A stretch of DNA of 64,000 nt. Origin: Planctomycetota bacterium (lineage in GTDB: Bacteria > Planctomycetota > UBA1135 > GCA-002686595). Shown piece by piece: positions 21,601-30,987 of the stretch. Both the position numbers and the translations under genes were made by a program. Location: the NCBI GenBank assembly GCA_023150475.1, contig JAKLKU010000006.1, positions 248,001 through 312,000 on the forward strand. The letters are read 5' to 3'. A model generated the notes under the pieces. The model was not told the DNA's origin. It did no database searches and worked only from the letters and a program-made list of their open reading frames with translations. The first letter of the stretch is position 1. Each line of letters opens with the position of its first letter.

Positions 21601-24600
21601 ATGACCCAACCTTCGTCCGCGCGCCGCACGCTCTACGCCGCGGTGTTCGCTTCCGGTTCCGCTGCGCTGATCCACGAAGTCGCCTGGGCGCGCCTGATCG
21701 CCAACTGGATCGGCAGCACGGCCGCCGCCCAGGCGATCGTGCTCGCCGTCTTCATGTTCGGCCTCGCGGCCGGCGCCGTCCTGTTCGGTCGCCGCTCCGA
21801 CCGCGGGCGCTCGCCGGCGACGATCTACGCGGTGCTCGAAGTCGTGATCGCGGTCTACTGCGTCGCGTTGCCGACGTTCGGGAGCTGGGTCGGCGGCCTG
21901 TACGAGCAGAGCGTCGCGGCGCACTTCGAGAGCGGAGGCTGGCGCTTCGGCTTGCGGCTGATGCTCTCCGCGGCGCTGGTGCTCGTGCCGGCGGTCTGCA
22001 TGGGTGGCACGCTCCCGGTGCTCGTCCGCGCGCTCGCGAGCCGCGGCGCCGACACGCGCACGTCGATCGCCGGGCTCTACGCGCTGAACAACCTCGGCGC
22101 CGTCGCCGGGACGCTCGCGGCGGGGTTCCTGCTGCTGCCGGCGCTCGGGATCCAGAGCTCGCTCGTCGTGGGCGCGGTGCTGAACCTGGTCGCGGCGGCG
22201 CTCGCCAAGAAGGCCGGACCGGACTCGGACGCGGTGCCGCACGCGGCGGACGACACGGCGGCTCGGGAAGCGAGTACGTCGCTCGGCGTCGCCGGTTCCT
22301 GGGCGACGCTCGTCGCGCTCGCGCTCTCCGGGTTCGCCGCGATGAGCTACGAAGTCGTCTTCGTGCGCGTGATCGCGCTCGGCTTCGGGAGTTCGACCTA
22401 CTCGTTCACGCTGATGCTCGTCGGCTTCATCACGGGGCTCGGCGTCGGCAGCTTGGTGGTGTCGAAACTCGAAGTGCGCCGGCCGCTCTGGTGGCTCGCC
22501 GCGAGCCAACTCGGCGCCGCTGCCGCGCTCGCGCTGGTGATGCCGCTCGTCGAGCGCCTGCCGTACTGGTCCGCGTCGCTGCGCGCGGCGTTCACGACGA
22601 GCCCGAGCGGGTTCACCGCGTACCTCGTCGGCCAAGGCGCGATCGTGCTCGGCTTGTTGGTCGTGCCGACCGCGTTGATCGGCATCGGCTTCCCGTTGGT
22701 CGCGTACGTGCAGTCCGCGGCGAGCCCGAAGATCGGTTCGAAAGTCGGCGCGACGTACGCGTGGAACACGATCGGCAACGTGCTCGGCACGCTGGTGACC
22801 ACGCTCGTGCTGATCCCCGCGATCGGCATCGGCGGAGCGCTGCACACGAGCCTCGCGCTCCAAGTGTTCGCGGGGCTGCTGTTGCTCGCGTTCGCGCTCG
22901 GCGCGAAACCGGTCGAGCGCGGCGTCGCGGTCGCGGCGACGGCCGCGGTGTTGCTCGTCTACGCGCTGTTCGGCCGGCACTGGCACTCGACGTTGAACCA
23001 CGCCGCCGACCACCTGCGGCTACGTTCGGGGCCGCCGCCCGAAGCGACGAACGCGCAGCGCGAACTGCACGAGCTCGCGAGCTTCGAGAACTGGAAGAAG
23101 CGCTACGTGCTCGACTTCGCGAAGTGGCCGAAGTCCATCCTCGTCGAAGACGCCGACTCGACCACGATCGCGATCGGCAACGACCGCGAGTCCTACCTCT
23201 ACGTCAACGGCAAGGGCGACGCGTCGGCGGGTCCGTTCGACATGCTGACGATGGAGCTGCTGGCGCACGCGCCGCTCTTCCTCCTGCCCAACGCGAAGTC
23301 GGTGTGCCTGGTCGGTTACGGTTCCGGCGTGAGCTGCGGTTCCGCGCTCCAGCACCCGATCGAGTCGCTCGACCTCGTCGAGATCTCCCAAGGCGTGCTC
23401 GATGCGGACTTCGTCTTCCGCAAGATCAACCGCAACCCGCTCGCCGACCCGCGCCTCTCGGTGTACCGCGAGGACGCCCGGACGTTCCTGCGCACGACGC
23501 CGAAGAAGTACGACCTCATCCTCTCGCAGCCGTCGAACCCGTGGATCGCCGGCATCGGTTCCCTCTTCACCGTCGAGTACTACCGTGACGCGGCGGCGCG
23601 TCTCAATCCCGGCGGCGCGCTGTGCGTCTGGTTCCACCAGTACGAACAGAGCGACGAGGCGGTCGAGCTCGTGCTGCGCAGCCTGCACGAAGTCTTCCCG
23701 CACGTGCAGATCTTCTTCTCCTACAACTCGGAAGTGATCGCGATCGCTTCGCCGGAGCCGATCGAGCCCGACTTCGCCGCGATGGAAGCGGCGTTCGATC
23801 GCCCCGAGCTCCGTCGCGACCTCGCGCGCGTCACGTTCTTCAACCTCGCGACGTTGCTCGCGTACCACGCCGTCGCCGATTCGCAGTCCGCCAAGGTCTT
23901 CGGACCCGGACCGCTCAACACCGACAACCACCAACGGCTCGAGTACTGGGGCGCGAGGAACCTCTTCTTCGGCACCGAGGCCGAGCTCCTGCGCACGCGC
24001 GATGGGTACACGATCCTCGCTGACGGGACGAGCGATTGGCTGCTCGACCGTTATGGCGCATGGCGCGCGGCTCGCGGCGAGCCGTTGGTGCGCGACGAAC
24101 TGCTGTTCACTGCAGTGGCGTGGGAAGGGCTCACGTTCTTGCCCGAACACCGCATGACGCAGACCCTGATCGCGAAAGTGCAGGCCCTGCCGGCAGCGAC
24201 GACGGCCCCGAGTCGGGTCGCGCGCGGCGCGATGCCGGCGCTCGAGTCGCTCGACTTCGCCGAGTCGCTGAACCGCGCGCGGCAAGTGGCGATCGGCGGC
24301 GACGTCGAAACCGCCAAACGCCTGATCGAACATGCGCTCGAGCTCGAACCCGGTCACCACATCGCGACCGGCATGTTGGTCGAGTACCTGGTCCAAGAAG
24401 GCAGGCTCGAAGAAGCGACCGCATTGATGGAGCGTTCGCTCGAGCTGCGACGGGAGGACCCCGACGTCGCGCTCTCCGCGATCCGCTTCTTCTTCCAGAC
24501 CGATCAACACGAGAAAGCGCGCGAGCCTTGCCTGCGGATCGTGAAGGACCCCAACACGACGAACACCGAAGCGCTGTCGATGATGGGCATCCTCGAGACC

Positions 24601-24990
24601 GAAGCGCAGCGATACGACTCCTCCGTGCTGCTCTACCGGCGTGCGCTCGAGATCGATCCCAAGTGCTGGCAAGCCTCCGCGGGCCTGGTCGAGTTGTACG
24701 CATCCAACCCCGCGCTCGCCGCCGAAGCGAGTCCGCTGCTCGAGCGCGCGCTCGAACTCACACCGGGCCACCCGGCGTTGCTCCAACTGCGCGAGAAGCT
24801 GCAGCAGCTCGGACTCGGCGCGCCAACCGGCGGATCGTTGCTCCCACTGCCGCCGCCGACTTCCGCGGTCCCGAACGCGACGCCGCCCTCCGCGCCCTCC
24901 GCGCCCAGCGGGCCCGTGGCGCCGCCGGGCCAAGGCGCCGGCCCGACCGAAGGCGCCGGCCCGACCGAAGGCGCCACCGAGACGAAGTGA
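21601..24990 (+). CDS. membrane-bound spermidine synthase-like protein with C-terminal TPRs
   Basis: The protein has 1,129 residues. Residues 1-~490 form about a dozen membrane helices of the fused MFS/spermidine synthase type (G-S-A-A-L-I-H-E-V-A-W-A-R-L near the start). Residues ~515-780 form a spermidine synthase-like Rossmann domain (S-Y-L-Y-V-N-G-K-G-D-A-S, V-G-Y-G-S-G-V, Y-D-L-I-L-S-Q-P-S-N-P-W). TPRs cover about 880-1080, then a Pro/Ala/Gly-rich tail with two copies of G-A-G-P-T-E. The usual G-G-G-D aminopropyltransferase motif is degenerate (Y-G-S-G), so true spermidine synthesis is doubtful. A TTCGCA-N16-TAGCCT promoter-like pair ends 37 nt before the ATG. Confidence 0.85.
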   Translation: MTQPSSARRTLYAAVFASGSAALIHEVAWARLIANWIGSTAAAQAIVLAVFMFGLAAGAVLFGRRSDRGRSPATIYAVLEVVIAVYCVALPTFGSWVGGLYEQSVAAHFESGGWRFGLRLMLSAALVLVPAVCMGGTLPVLVRALASRGADTRTSIAGLYALNNLGAVAGTLAAGFLLLPALGIQSSLVVGAVLNLVAAALAKKAGPDSDAVPHAADDTAAREASTSLGVAGSWATLVALALSGFAAMSYEVVFVRVIALGFGSSTYSFTLMLVGFITGLGVGSLVVSKLEVRRPLWWLAASQLGAAAALALVMPLVERLPYWSASLRAAFTTSPSGFTAYLVGQGAIVLGLLVVPTALIGIGFPLVAYVQSAASPKIGSKVGATYAWNTIGNVLGTLVTTLVLIPAIGIGGALHTSLALQVFAGLLLLAFALGAKPVERGVAVAATAAVLLVYALFGRHWHSTLNHAADHLRLRSGPPPEATNAQRELHELASFENWKKRYVLDFAKWPKSILVEDADSTTIAIGNDRESYLYVNGKGDASAGPFDMLTMELLAHAPLFLLPNAKSVCLVGYGSGVSCGSALQHPIESLDLVEISQGVLDADFVFRKINRNPLADPRLSVYREDARTFLRTTPKKYDLILSQPSNPWIAGIGSLFTVEYYRDAAARLNPGGALCVWFHQYEQSDEAVELVLRSLHEVFPHVQIFFSYNSEVIAIASPEPIEPDFAAMEAAFDRPELRRDLARVTFFNLATLLAYHAVADSQSAKVFGPGPLNTDNHQRLEYWGARNLFFGTEAELLRTRDGYTILADGTSDWLLDRYGAWRAARGEPLVRDELLFTAVAWEGLTFLPEHRMTQTLIAKVQALPAATTAPSRVARGAMPALESLDFAESLNRARQVAIGGDVETAKRLIEHALELEPGHHIATGMLVEYLVQEGRLEEATALMERSLELRREDPDVALSAIRFFFQTDQHEKAREPCLRIVKDPNTTNTEALSMMGILETEAQRYDSSVLLYRRALEIDPKCWQASAGLVELYASNPALAAEASPLLERALELTPGHPALLQLREKLQQLGLGAPTGGSLLPLPPPTSAVPNATPPSAPSAPSGPVAPPGQGAGPTEGAGPTEGATETK

Positions 24991-24997
24991 GCGCGGC

Positions 24998-26860
24998 TCA
25001 GGCGAGTTCGAACATCAACTGCAGCCGGAGGAAGTCGACGTCCTTCAGCCGCACCGCGATCGGGTGACCTTCGCTGAAGGACTTCACGTTCCTGCCGGCG
25101 CGGATCACCAACGTCGAGCCCTTGACTTCGCCGCGATCACCGACCGCCTTGGTCGGCAGGAAGCCCGTGACGTTGAAGTCGAGCAAGTGGAGCTCCATGC
25201 CCGCCGGCGACACGCGCAGGACCCTCGCGGCGAGTTTCTCGCCGATGTGCGGCTCCATGAACTGACAGACCTTCAAGTCACCGATCGCCGTCTCGGTCAT
25301 CTCGGCGAGTTCGGCTTGGCCCGAACAGTGCAGCGCGACGTCGTTCAGGTCGTGAAGGAACTCCTCGGTCTCGAGCTCGGCCGCCGCCTCCGCGCCGCGT
25401 GACTGCAGTTGGTGGAGCCAACGGTGCACGATCAAGTCGGGGTAACGGCGGATCGGCGACGTGAAGTGCAGGTACGCCTCGCGCGCCAGCCCGAAGTGCT
25501 TCGCGACGTCCTCGTGGTCGTGGACTTCGTACAACGCGCGCTCGATCAGGCCGAGGATGCGTTGGATCAAGGCTTCGGCGTTCGCCTTCTTGCGCGCCGC
25601 TCGGATCATCCGACCGATGTCGCGGCCGGTCAGGCGTTCCTTCTGCGGCACGAGGATGCCGTGCTCGGCGAGCGCCTTGGCAACCGCTTCGATCTCTTCC
25701 GGGTCCTTCTCGGGGTGCACGCGGTAGATCGTCGGCAGGCCGCGAGCCCGGAAGAAGTCGCCGACGGCTTGGTTCGCGGCGAGCGCGGTCTCCTCGATCA
25801 GGAAGTTCGAGAAGTAGCGCGGGTAGTCGACGACCTTGACGACGTTCCACTGCGCGTCGAACACGAACTTGCGCTCGCGTGAGTCCAGCTTGAGCGCTCC
25901 GCGCGCCTCGCGCAGCTTCTGCTGGACGTTGGTCCACTTGCGGAAGTGCTCGAGCGGCTCCTTCAAGTGCGCGAGCGTGCGCGCCTCGGCGGTGTCCTTG
26001 CCGTCGAGCAGCTCCTGCACGCCGCGATACGTGCAGCGCTTGACGCTCTGGATCACGCTCTTCGCGATCGCGTAGTCGCGCCGCCTGCCGTTCGCCTCGA
26101 AGCGCATCGTCACCGAATACGCGAGCCGCGGCCGCGCCTCGACCAACGAGCACAGGTGGTTCGAGAGCTCCTCGGGCAACATCGGGACGACTTGGTCCGC
26201 GACGTACACGCTGGTGCCGCGCGCGAGCGCTTCGTCGTCGAGCGCCGTGCCCGGCCGGACGTAGTGCGAGACGTCGGCGATGTGCACGCCGACTTCGTAC
26301 GCGCCGTGGTCGAGCGGCCGGATCGAGATCGCGTCGTCGTAGTCCTTCGCGTCGTCGCCGTCGATCGTGAAGATCGTCTCACGGCGCAAGTCGAGGCGAC
26401 CGGCCCAATCCGCGGGCGTCGGATCGCGCGGCAACGTCGCGACTTCGCGCTTCACGTCGTCGGGAAAGAACGTGCGCACGCGGTGGCTCGCGAGGATCTG
26501 CATCTCCTCCGAGCCGTCGTCGCGGTAGTGCGGCGGGCCACCGTCGCGGACCTCCATCGGGCCGAACGCGCGCGGACGACGAGCGATGCGCTCGCGAGCC
26601 GTCGCGCCGGCCGGGAGCGGCGGCGCTTCCCGGTTCACGAGCTCCTCGTCGCCTTCGATCGACCAACCGCGGCCTTGGGGCTCCGCCTTCTTCCCGGCGA
26701 GGTCCTTGAAGCTCTTGAAGCGCTGGTCCCTGCCGGCGTCCTTCGCCGGGTCCTTGCGGGCGTCCTTCTGGGCGTCCTGCGGCGCACGTTGGCCTGCGCC
26801 CTGGCGCTGCTTGTCGTCCCTGCGCGGTCCTCCCCCGCCGTCCTTCCTTCCGTTGGTCAC
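24998..26860 (-). CDS. RNase II/R-family exoribonuclease lacking canonical cold-shock domains
   Basis: The protein has 620 residues from GTG 26860, whose GTGA overlaps the upstream glycosyltransferase stop. Residues 1-60 are a Lys/Arg/Asp/Gln-rich disordered tail. The RNB domain spans about 140-480, with catalytic Asp cluster D167, D173, D175 and D176 in I-D-G-D-D-A-K-D-Y-D-D. H-F-T-S-P-I-R-R-Y-P-D is the RNB signature. An S1-like domain ends the protein (~550-620). RNase R is usually 700-800 residues with two cold-shock domains before RNB; I see none here. Likely role is 3'-5' RNA decay. It is last in the leuS operon. Confidence 0.88.
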   Translation of the reverse strand: MTNGRKDGGGGPRRDDKQRQGAGQRAPQDAQKDARKDPAKDAGRDQRFKSFKDLAGKKAEPQGRGWSIEGDEELVNREAPPLPAGATARERIARRPRAFGPMEVRDGGPPHYRDDGSEEMQILASHRVRTFFPDDVKREVATLPRDPTPADWAGRLDLRRETIFTIDGDDAKDYDDAISIRPLDHGAYEVGVHIADVSHYVRPGTALDDEALARGTSVYVADQVVPMLPEELSNHLCSLVEARPRLAYSVTMRFEANGRRRDYAIAKSVIQSVKRCTYRGVQELLDGKDTAEARTLAHLKEPLEHFRKWTNVQQKLREARGALKLDSRERKFVFDAQWNVVKVVDYPRYFSNFLIEETALAANQAVGDFFRARGLPTIYRVHPEKDPEEIEAVAKALAEHGILVPQKERLTGRDIGRMIRAARKKANAEALIQRILGLIERALYEVHDHEDVAKHFGLAREAYLHFTSPIRRYPDLIVHRWLHQLQSRGAEAAAELETEEFLHDLNDVALHCSGQAELAEMTETAIGDLKVCQFMEPHIGEKLAARVLRVSPAGMELHLLDFNVTGFLPTKAVGDRGEVKGSTLVIRAGRNVKSFSEGHPIAVRLKDVDFLRLQLMFELA

Positions 26861-28137
26861 GCCGTTCCTCGCTTTCGCCCCAGCATGCGCCACACGAGCC
26901 ACGCGTCCAACCACACGACCAACGGATCGATCGGAAATCGGTAACGCTCGGAGACGTGCGTCACGAAGTACGGCAGGCCGTAGAGCAGCAGCGCGACCCA
27001 GAAGAACGCCTTCCACGGCCGCGGCAGGTCGAGCAGGCAGAGCGCGATCCACGCACCGATGCCGGCGAGCGAGAACGCGAGGAACTTGACCCACGCCTTC
27101 CAGTCCGAGCGCGCGTCGATGTCCGCCGCGCGCCGCTCGTCGAAGAGCGGCGGATCCCCGAGCCAGAAGTACTGCACGCGCCGCAGGCAGAGGAGCGCGA
27201 AATCACCCGGATGCTCGGCGATCCACGCGTTCGCGCGCCGCATGCAGTCGTCCGCGTAGGCCTTCTCGCCGAGCTGGCGATAGAGCTCGAGCTCCTCGGG
27301 CACGTGCGACGGGTGGTAACGGAACGGCACCGGCCGGCCGGTCGACGTGTCGTTGTTGCCGAGCCGCAGCTCGACGCCGAGGTTCGCGCGCAGCCCCGGC
27401 GTGCCGAGCACGCGCGCGTTGCGCAGCATCCACGGCATCACGACCAGCGCCGCGAGCACCGCGAAGCCGACGCCGGCGCGCAAGAGCTTGGTTCGCTCGG
27501 GCCAGGCGAACCACGCGGCGATCGCGCACGCGGCGACCAGGCTCGCCGGCGCGGGATTCAGGAAGAGCAATCCGCCGAACGCGAGACCCGCGAGCGAAAC
27601 CCGCGTGACGCTGTGCGCGTGGACGGCGCGCACGAAGAGCCACACGAAGAGCGTCACGCCGAACGCGACCGCCGTCGTGTCCCAGACCGTGTCGATCGCG
27701 TTCCAGATCGACGGTGGATAGACCGCGAAGAGCCAACCGGCGAGGCGTCCGACCGCCGGACGCCCGAGCGCGAAGCCGAGCGCGACGAGCAACGTGCACG
27801 TCGCGGCGGAGAGCAGCGACTGACCGACGAAGAAGAGCGTCGCGCTCGTGCGGTTGACGCCGCCGCCGAGCTCGAGACACAACGCCGTGAACGCCGGATA
27901 CGGTGGCGTCAGCCAGGTGCTCGGCCCGGTGCCCTTGCCCCACGGATCGCCGTAGGACTCGCCGTGGCGCAGCGACTCGGCGAGACAGGCCGTTTCGTGG
28001 CCCCACGCCCACGGATCGCCGCGCTCCGCGAGCCGCGGCGAGTCGAGCACGAAGAGCACGGCGAGACGCAGGACGAGCGCCGCGACGAAGAGCGTCGCGA
28101 GCTCCTTGCGTGTCGGTGCACGAAGCACGTCGTTCAT
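26857..28137 (-). CDS. GT39-like integral membrane glycosyltransferase
   Basis: The protein has 426 residues with about ten predicted membrane helices. A luminal loop after helix 1 carries the acidic E-R-G-D-P motif expected of PMT/ArnT-type GT-C enzymes, followed by P-P-Y-P-A-F. Such enzymes transfer sugars from polyprenyl phosphate to lipid or protein acceptors in the periplasm. Specificity is unknown. It overlaps the tldD stop (ATGA) and the RNase start (GTGA), so it is tightly embedded in the leuS-tldE-tldD operon, which is not an expected setting for a glycosyltransferase. Confidence 0.78.
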   Translation of the reverse strand: MNDVLRAPTRKELATLFVAALVLRLAVLFVLDSPRLAERGDPWAWGHETACLAESLRHGESYGDPWGKGTGPSTWLTPPYPAFTALCLELGGGVNRTSATLFFVGQSLLSAATCTLLVALGFALGRPAVGRLAGWLFAVYPPSIWNAIDTVWDTTAVAFGVTLFVWLFVRAVHAHSVTRVSLAGLAFGGLLFLNPAPASLVAACAIAAWFAWPERTKLLRAGVGFAVLAALVVMPWMLRNARVLGTPGLRANLGVELRLGNNDTSTGRPVPFRYHPSHVPEELELYRQLGEKAYADDCMRRANAWIAEHPGDFALLCLRRVQYFWLGDPPLFDERRAADIDARSDWKAWVKFLAFSLAGIGAWIALCLLDLPRPWKAFFWVALLLYGLPYFVTHVSERYRFPIDPLVVWLDAWLVWRMLGRKRGTA

Positions 28138-29612
28138 CCCGCGAGGATCCTCACGCCGCGAAAACGCGCGGGCGCGGCGCCGTGGCTCATCTCGCCGTCC
28201 TGCACGGGGTTGCCCTTGCCGCAGTTCGTGATGCCCCACATGCGGAAGTGCGCGGGCGAGCACACCGCGTCGCACGAACGCCAGAACCCGAGCGTGTCGC
28301 CGGTGAAGGTCGGCGTCCGCACGAGCCGGCGCTTCGTTCCGCCGACGAGCTCCCAGCCGAGTTCCGCGGTGAACTGGAAGTTGCGTCGCGCTTCGTCGAT
28401 CGACCAGGTCTTCACGCCGTCGAGCAGGAGCCCGTCGCCGGTGTCGCGCACGAGCTCGTCGAAATCCCACGCACCGGGCGCGAGCGAAACGTTGGTGATG
28501 CGCACGATCGGCGGGTGGTACCAACTCTGCGCTCTCGCGCAGCCATGGCTCGCCCGCGAGCCGAGCGCGTGGGCGGTCTCGCGGCTCGACTGGAAGTCGA
28601 CGAAGCGTCCCGCGTGGACCAGCGACCAACGCTCGGCGCGCACACCTTCGTCGTCGATGCCGCGCGTGTCGAGCCCGTGCTCGCGCGGATCCGCCGCCGC
28701 GCGCGAGTCCGCGTGGAGCGACACCCAGGGCGAGCCGTAGACGAGCACGCCGCGCGCGTCGACGTCGGCGAAGCTGTGACCGGCGAGATCGGCTTCGGCG
28801 CCGAGCACACGATCGAGCTCGGTCGCGTGACCGACGGTCTCGTGGATCACCAGCATCACCAGGTTGCTCGAAAGCACGATGTCGCGCGTCCCGGCGGCGC
28901 ACGTCGGCGCCGCGGCGAGAGCCAGCGCCTCGTCGCGCACCCGCGGAGCGTGCTGCAGGAGCTCGAACTCCTGGACCCGCTCGAACCCGCCCGGTTGATG
29001 GTCGCCGCCGTAGGACGCCGGCCACGAGCGCACGGCGACTTCGCCGTGGCACGCCGCCGTGGCGGCGATGCCCGCGCCAGTGCGCACGAGCTCCTGGTGG
29101 AACGCCGCGCCTTCGCTCGACGCGAACCACTGGCGACGCGAGCGGCACGCGAACGTCGCTTCGCGCGCGGTGACCCCGGCGTCGCCGCCGAGAGCGGCGC
29201 ACGCGGCGCGCAACGGCTCGAGCTTCTCGGCGTCGGAGAGCGCGAACGGATCGATCGCGACCGGAGTCGTGTACTCGCCGACCGCGGGCTCGCCCTTGGT
29301 CGGATCGAGCGCCGACCAGTCGGCACGCCGCGCGCGCGCCGGCGCGAGGATGCGTCCGAGGCGCACGGCTCGTTCGGCGAGCGCCCGCGCGGTCGCTGCG
29401 TCCTCGAGCGCGAGCGGCGCGGCGGCGAAGCCGAACGCTCCGTCGACCCAAGCTCGCACCGCGAGCCCGAACTCCTCGCGCGCGGCGACTTCCGTCAGTC
29501 GGTCGTTGCGGACCACCAACGATTCGCTCGCGATGCGCTCGACGCGCGCGTCGACGTAGCTCGCGCCGAGCGCGAGCCCTCGTTCGATCGCTTCTCTCGC
29601 GAGCACTTCCAC
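28134..29612 (-). CDS. tldD: TldD-type metalloprotease subunit
   Basis: The protein has 492 residues from GTG 29612; GTG 29606 is also possible. The catalytic subunit is recognised by the H-E-T-V-G-H zinc motif (HExxxH, mid-protein) followed by A-T-E-L-D. Other TldD features are the late G-x-G-K-x-G-x-P-like segment (N-C-G-K-G-N-P-V-Q) and the N-terminal subtilase-like region R-x-E-x-x-V-x-V-R-N. TldD and TldE form a heterodimer that trims unfolded peptides, for example in microcin B17 maturation and CcdA turnover. The partner is the next upstream gene, 19 bp away. Confidence 0.92.
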   Translation of the reverse strand: MEVLAREAIERGLALGASYVDARVERIASESLVVRNDRLTEVAAREEFGLAVRAWVDGAFGFAAAPLALEDAATARALAERAVRLGRILAPARARRADWSALDPTKGEPAVGEYTTPVAIDPFALSDAEKLEPLRAACAALGGDAGVTAREATFACRSRRQWFASSEGAAFHQELVRTGAGIAATAACHGEVAVRSWPASYGGDHQPGGFERVQEFELLQHAPRVRDEALALAAAPTCAAGTRDIVLSSNLVMLVIHETVGHATELDRVLGAEADLAGHSFADVDARGVLVYGSPWVSLHADSRAAADPREHGLDTRGIDDEGVRAERWSLVHAGRFVDFQSSRETAHALGSRASHGCARAQSWYHPPIVRITNVSLAPGAWDFDELVRDTGDGLLLDGVKTWSIDEARRNFQFTAELGWELVGGTKRRLVRTPTFTGDTLGFWRSCDAVCSPAHFRMWGITNCGKGNPVQDGEMSHGAAPARFRGVRILAG

Positions 29613-29631
29613 GGACGTCGAGCCTAGCTTC

Positions 29632-30987
29632 TCACGTGCCGCGCGTCGTCGACGTGAACTCGAGCGAACCGAGATGCAGCGCCGGCGTCGCCATCTCGGC
29701 GTCGAACGAACCGCTCGCGCGTTCGACGCGCGCGCCGACACCGCGCAAGTCGCCGAGCGCGCGGAGCAGACCGTCGGTGAAGCGCAACCCGGCGACCGGC
29801 GCGACGATCCGGCCTTGCTCCACGAGCCACGCGGCGTGCCGCAGGACGCCGGTGAGCACGAGCTCGTGCGGCTCGATCGGATTGACGTAGTGCAGGTGCG
29901 TCACGAAGAGCCCGCGCTCGACGCGCCGGAGCAGTTCGTCGACCGACGCCGTGCCCGGAGCGACGACCAGGTTCTGCGGCAGCGCACCTTCCGCGGACGG
30001 CTGCGGCAGCGCGTGGCCGGTCGAACGGCCGCCGGTCCACGACGCGTGCGCGCGGTCGCTGACCGGCCCGAGCGCGCGGCCCCGATCGAAGAGCACCAGC
30101 CGTTCGCGCGGCGTGCCTTCGCCGTCGAAGAGCCATCCCGGGTTCTGCGGATGCCGCGCGTCGTCGACCAGCGTGAAGTCGCTGCCGACGACCTGCGTGC
30201 CGACGCGGTCGACGAGGAACGACGTGCGCTCCGCGAGCGCACGCGCCGAGAAGCCTTCGTACGCGAAGAAGAGCAAGAGCGCGCTCGCCGCGTGCGGGGC
30301 GAGCACCACTTCGTAGCTCCCGGGCTCGAGCGCTCGCGGATTGCGCGAGCGTAGCGCGTCGTCGACGGCGCGCGCGATCGTCCCGTCGACGTCCAGGCGT
30401 GCGACGTCGGCGTCGAGCGTGTCCGCGAAACCCGAGCTCGACTCGGAGCTCGCGACGAGCGAGAAGCTCGCGCGGCTCGTCGCGCCGAAGACTGCGCGGC
30501 CGGCCGAATTGACGAGCGCCCGGCTGGTCGCGAGCGTCTGGAAGAGCCCCGCGGGCTCGAGGCCGTGGGCGCCCGCGACGGCGAGCGCCTTCTGCACCGC
30601 GTCCGCCTTGGCTTCGAAGCCGTGGGCGAGCGTGTTCGGCGCAGCAGCGCTCTCCTCGACTTCGACCGGGCCGCCGAACGGCACGACTGCGCCGGGCGCG
30701 ACGCTCGCTTCGGCGAGCTCGAGCGCGTGCGCCAACGTGTGCCGCAGCGTCGCGCGCTCGAGCGTCGACGCTTCCGCGCGCGCCTCGCCGCACGCCCCGT
30801 TGCGCACGACCCGCACGCGAATCGCCACGTCGACGCGTTCGCGGTCCGCGGCCTGAGTCGGTCCGACTTGCGCGTAACGCACGAATCGGTCGACGGTCGA
30901 TTCGACCGTCACTTCGGTTTCGGCGGCCGGACTCATGCCGACCAGCTCGCGCGCGAGCGCCAGCGCTTCGTCGCGGTCGAGCGTCAT
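29632..30987 (-). CDS. pmbA: TldE/PmbA-type subunit
   Basis: The protein has 451 residues. It is homologous to TldD but lacks the HExxxH zinc motif, as expected for TldE, the partner that shapes the substrate channel. The C-terminal part has G-H-A-L-P near residue 330 and the N-P-I-E-P-H-E-L-V-L-T-G-V-L segment. It starts with ATG directly after the leuS stop (TGA then ATG, no gap), so leuS, tldE and tldD are likely translated from one message. Natural substrates here are unknown; no RiPP precursor is seen nearby. Confidence 0.9.
   Translation of the reverse strand: MTLDRDEALALARELVGMSPAAETEVTVESTVDRFVRYAQVGPTQAADRERVDVAIRVRVVRNGACGEARAEASTLERATLRHTLAHALELAEASVAPGAVVPFGGPVEVEESAAAPNTLAHGFEAKADAVQKALAVAGAHGLEPAGLFQTLATSRALVNSAGRAVFGATSRASFSLVASSESSSGFADTLDADVARLDVDGTIARAVDDALRSRNPRALEPGSYEVVLAPHAASALLLFFAYEGFSARALAERTSFLVDRVGTQVVGSDFTLVDDARHPQNPGWLFDGEGTPRERLVLFDRGRALGPVSDRAHASWTGGRSTGHALPQPSAEGALPQNLVVAPGTASVDELLRRVERGLFVTHLHYVNPIEPHELVLTGVLRHAAWLVEQGRIVAPVAGLRFTDGLLRALGDLRGVGARVERASGSFDAEMATPALHLGSLEFTSTTRGT

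Noticed and set aside
24937..24980. Short repeat at the end of the spermidine-synthase-like gene as a mobile-element footprint
   Set aside because: It is two in-frame 18-bp copies coding for G-A-G-P-T-E in a low-complexity tail, with no flanking duplication or inverted ends.
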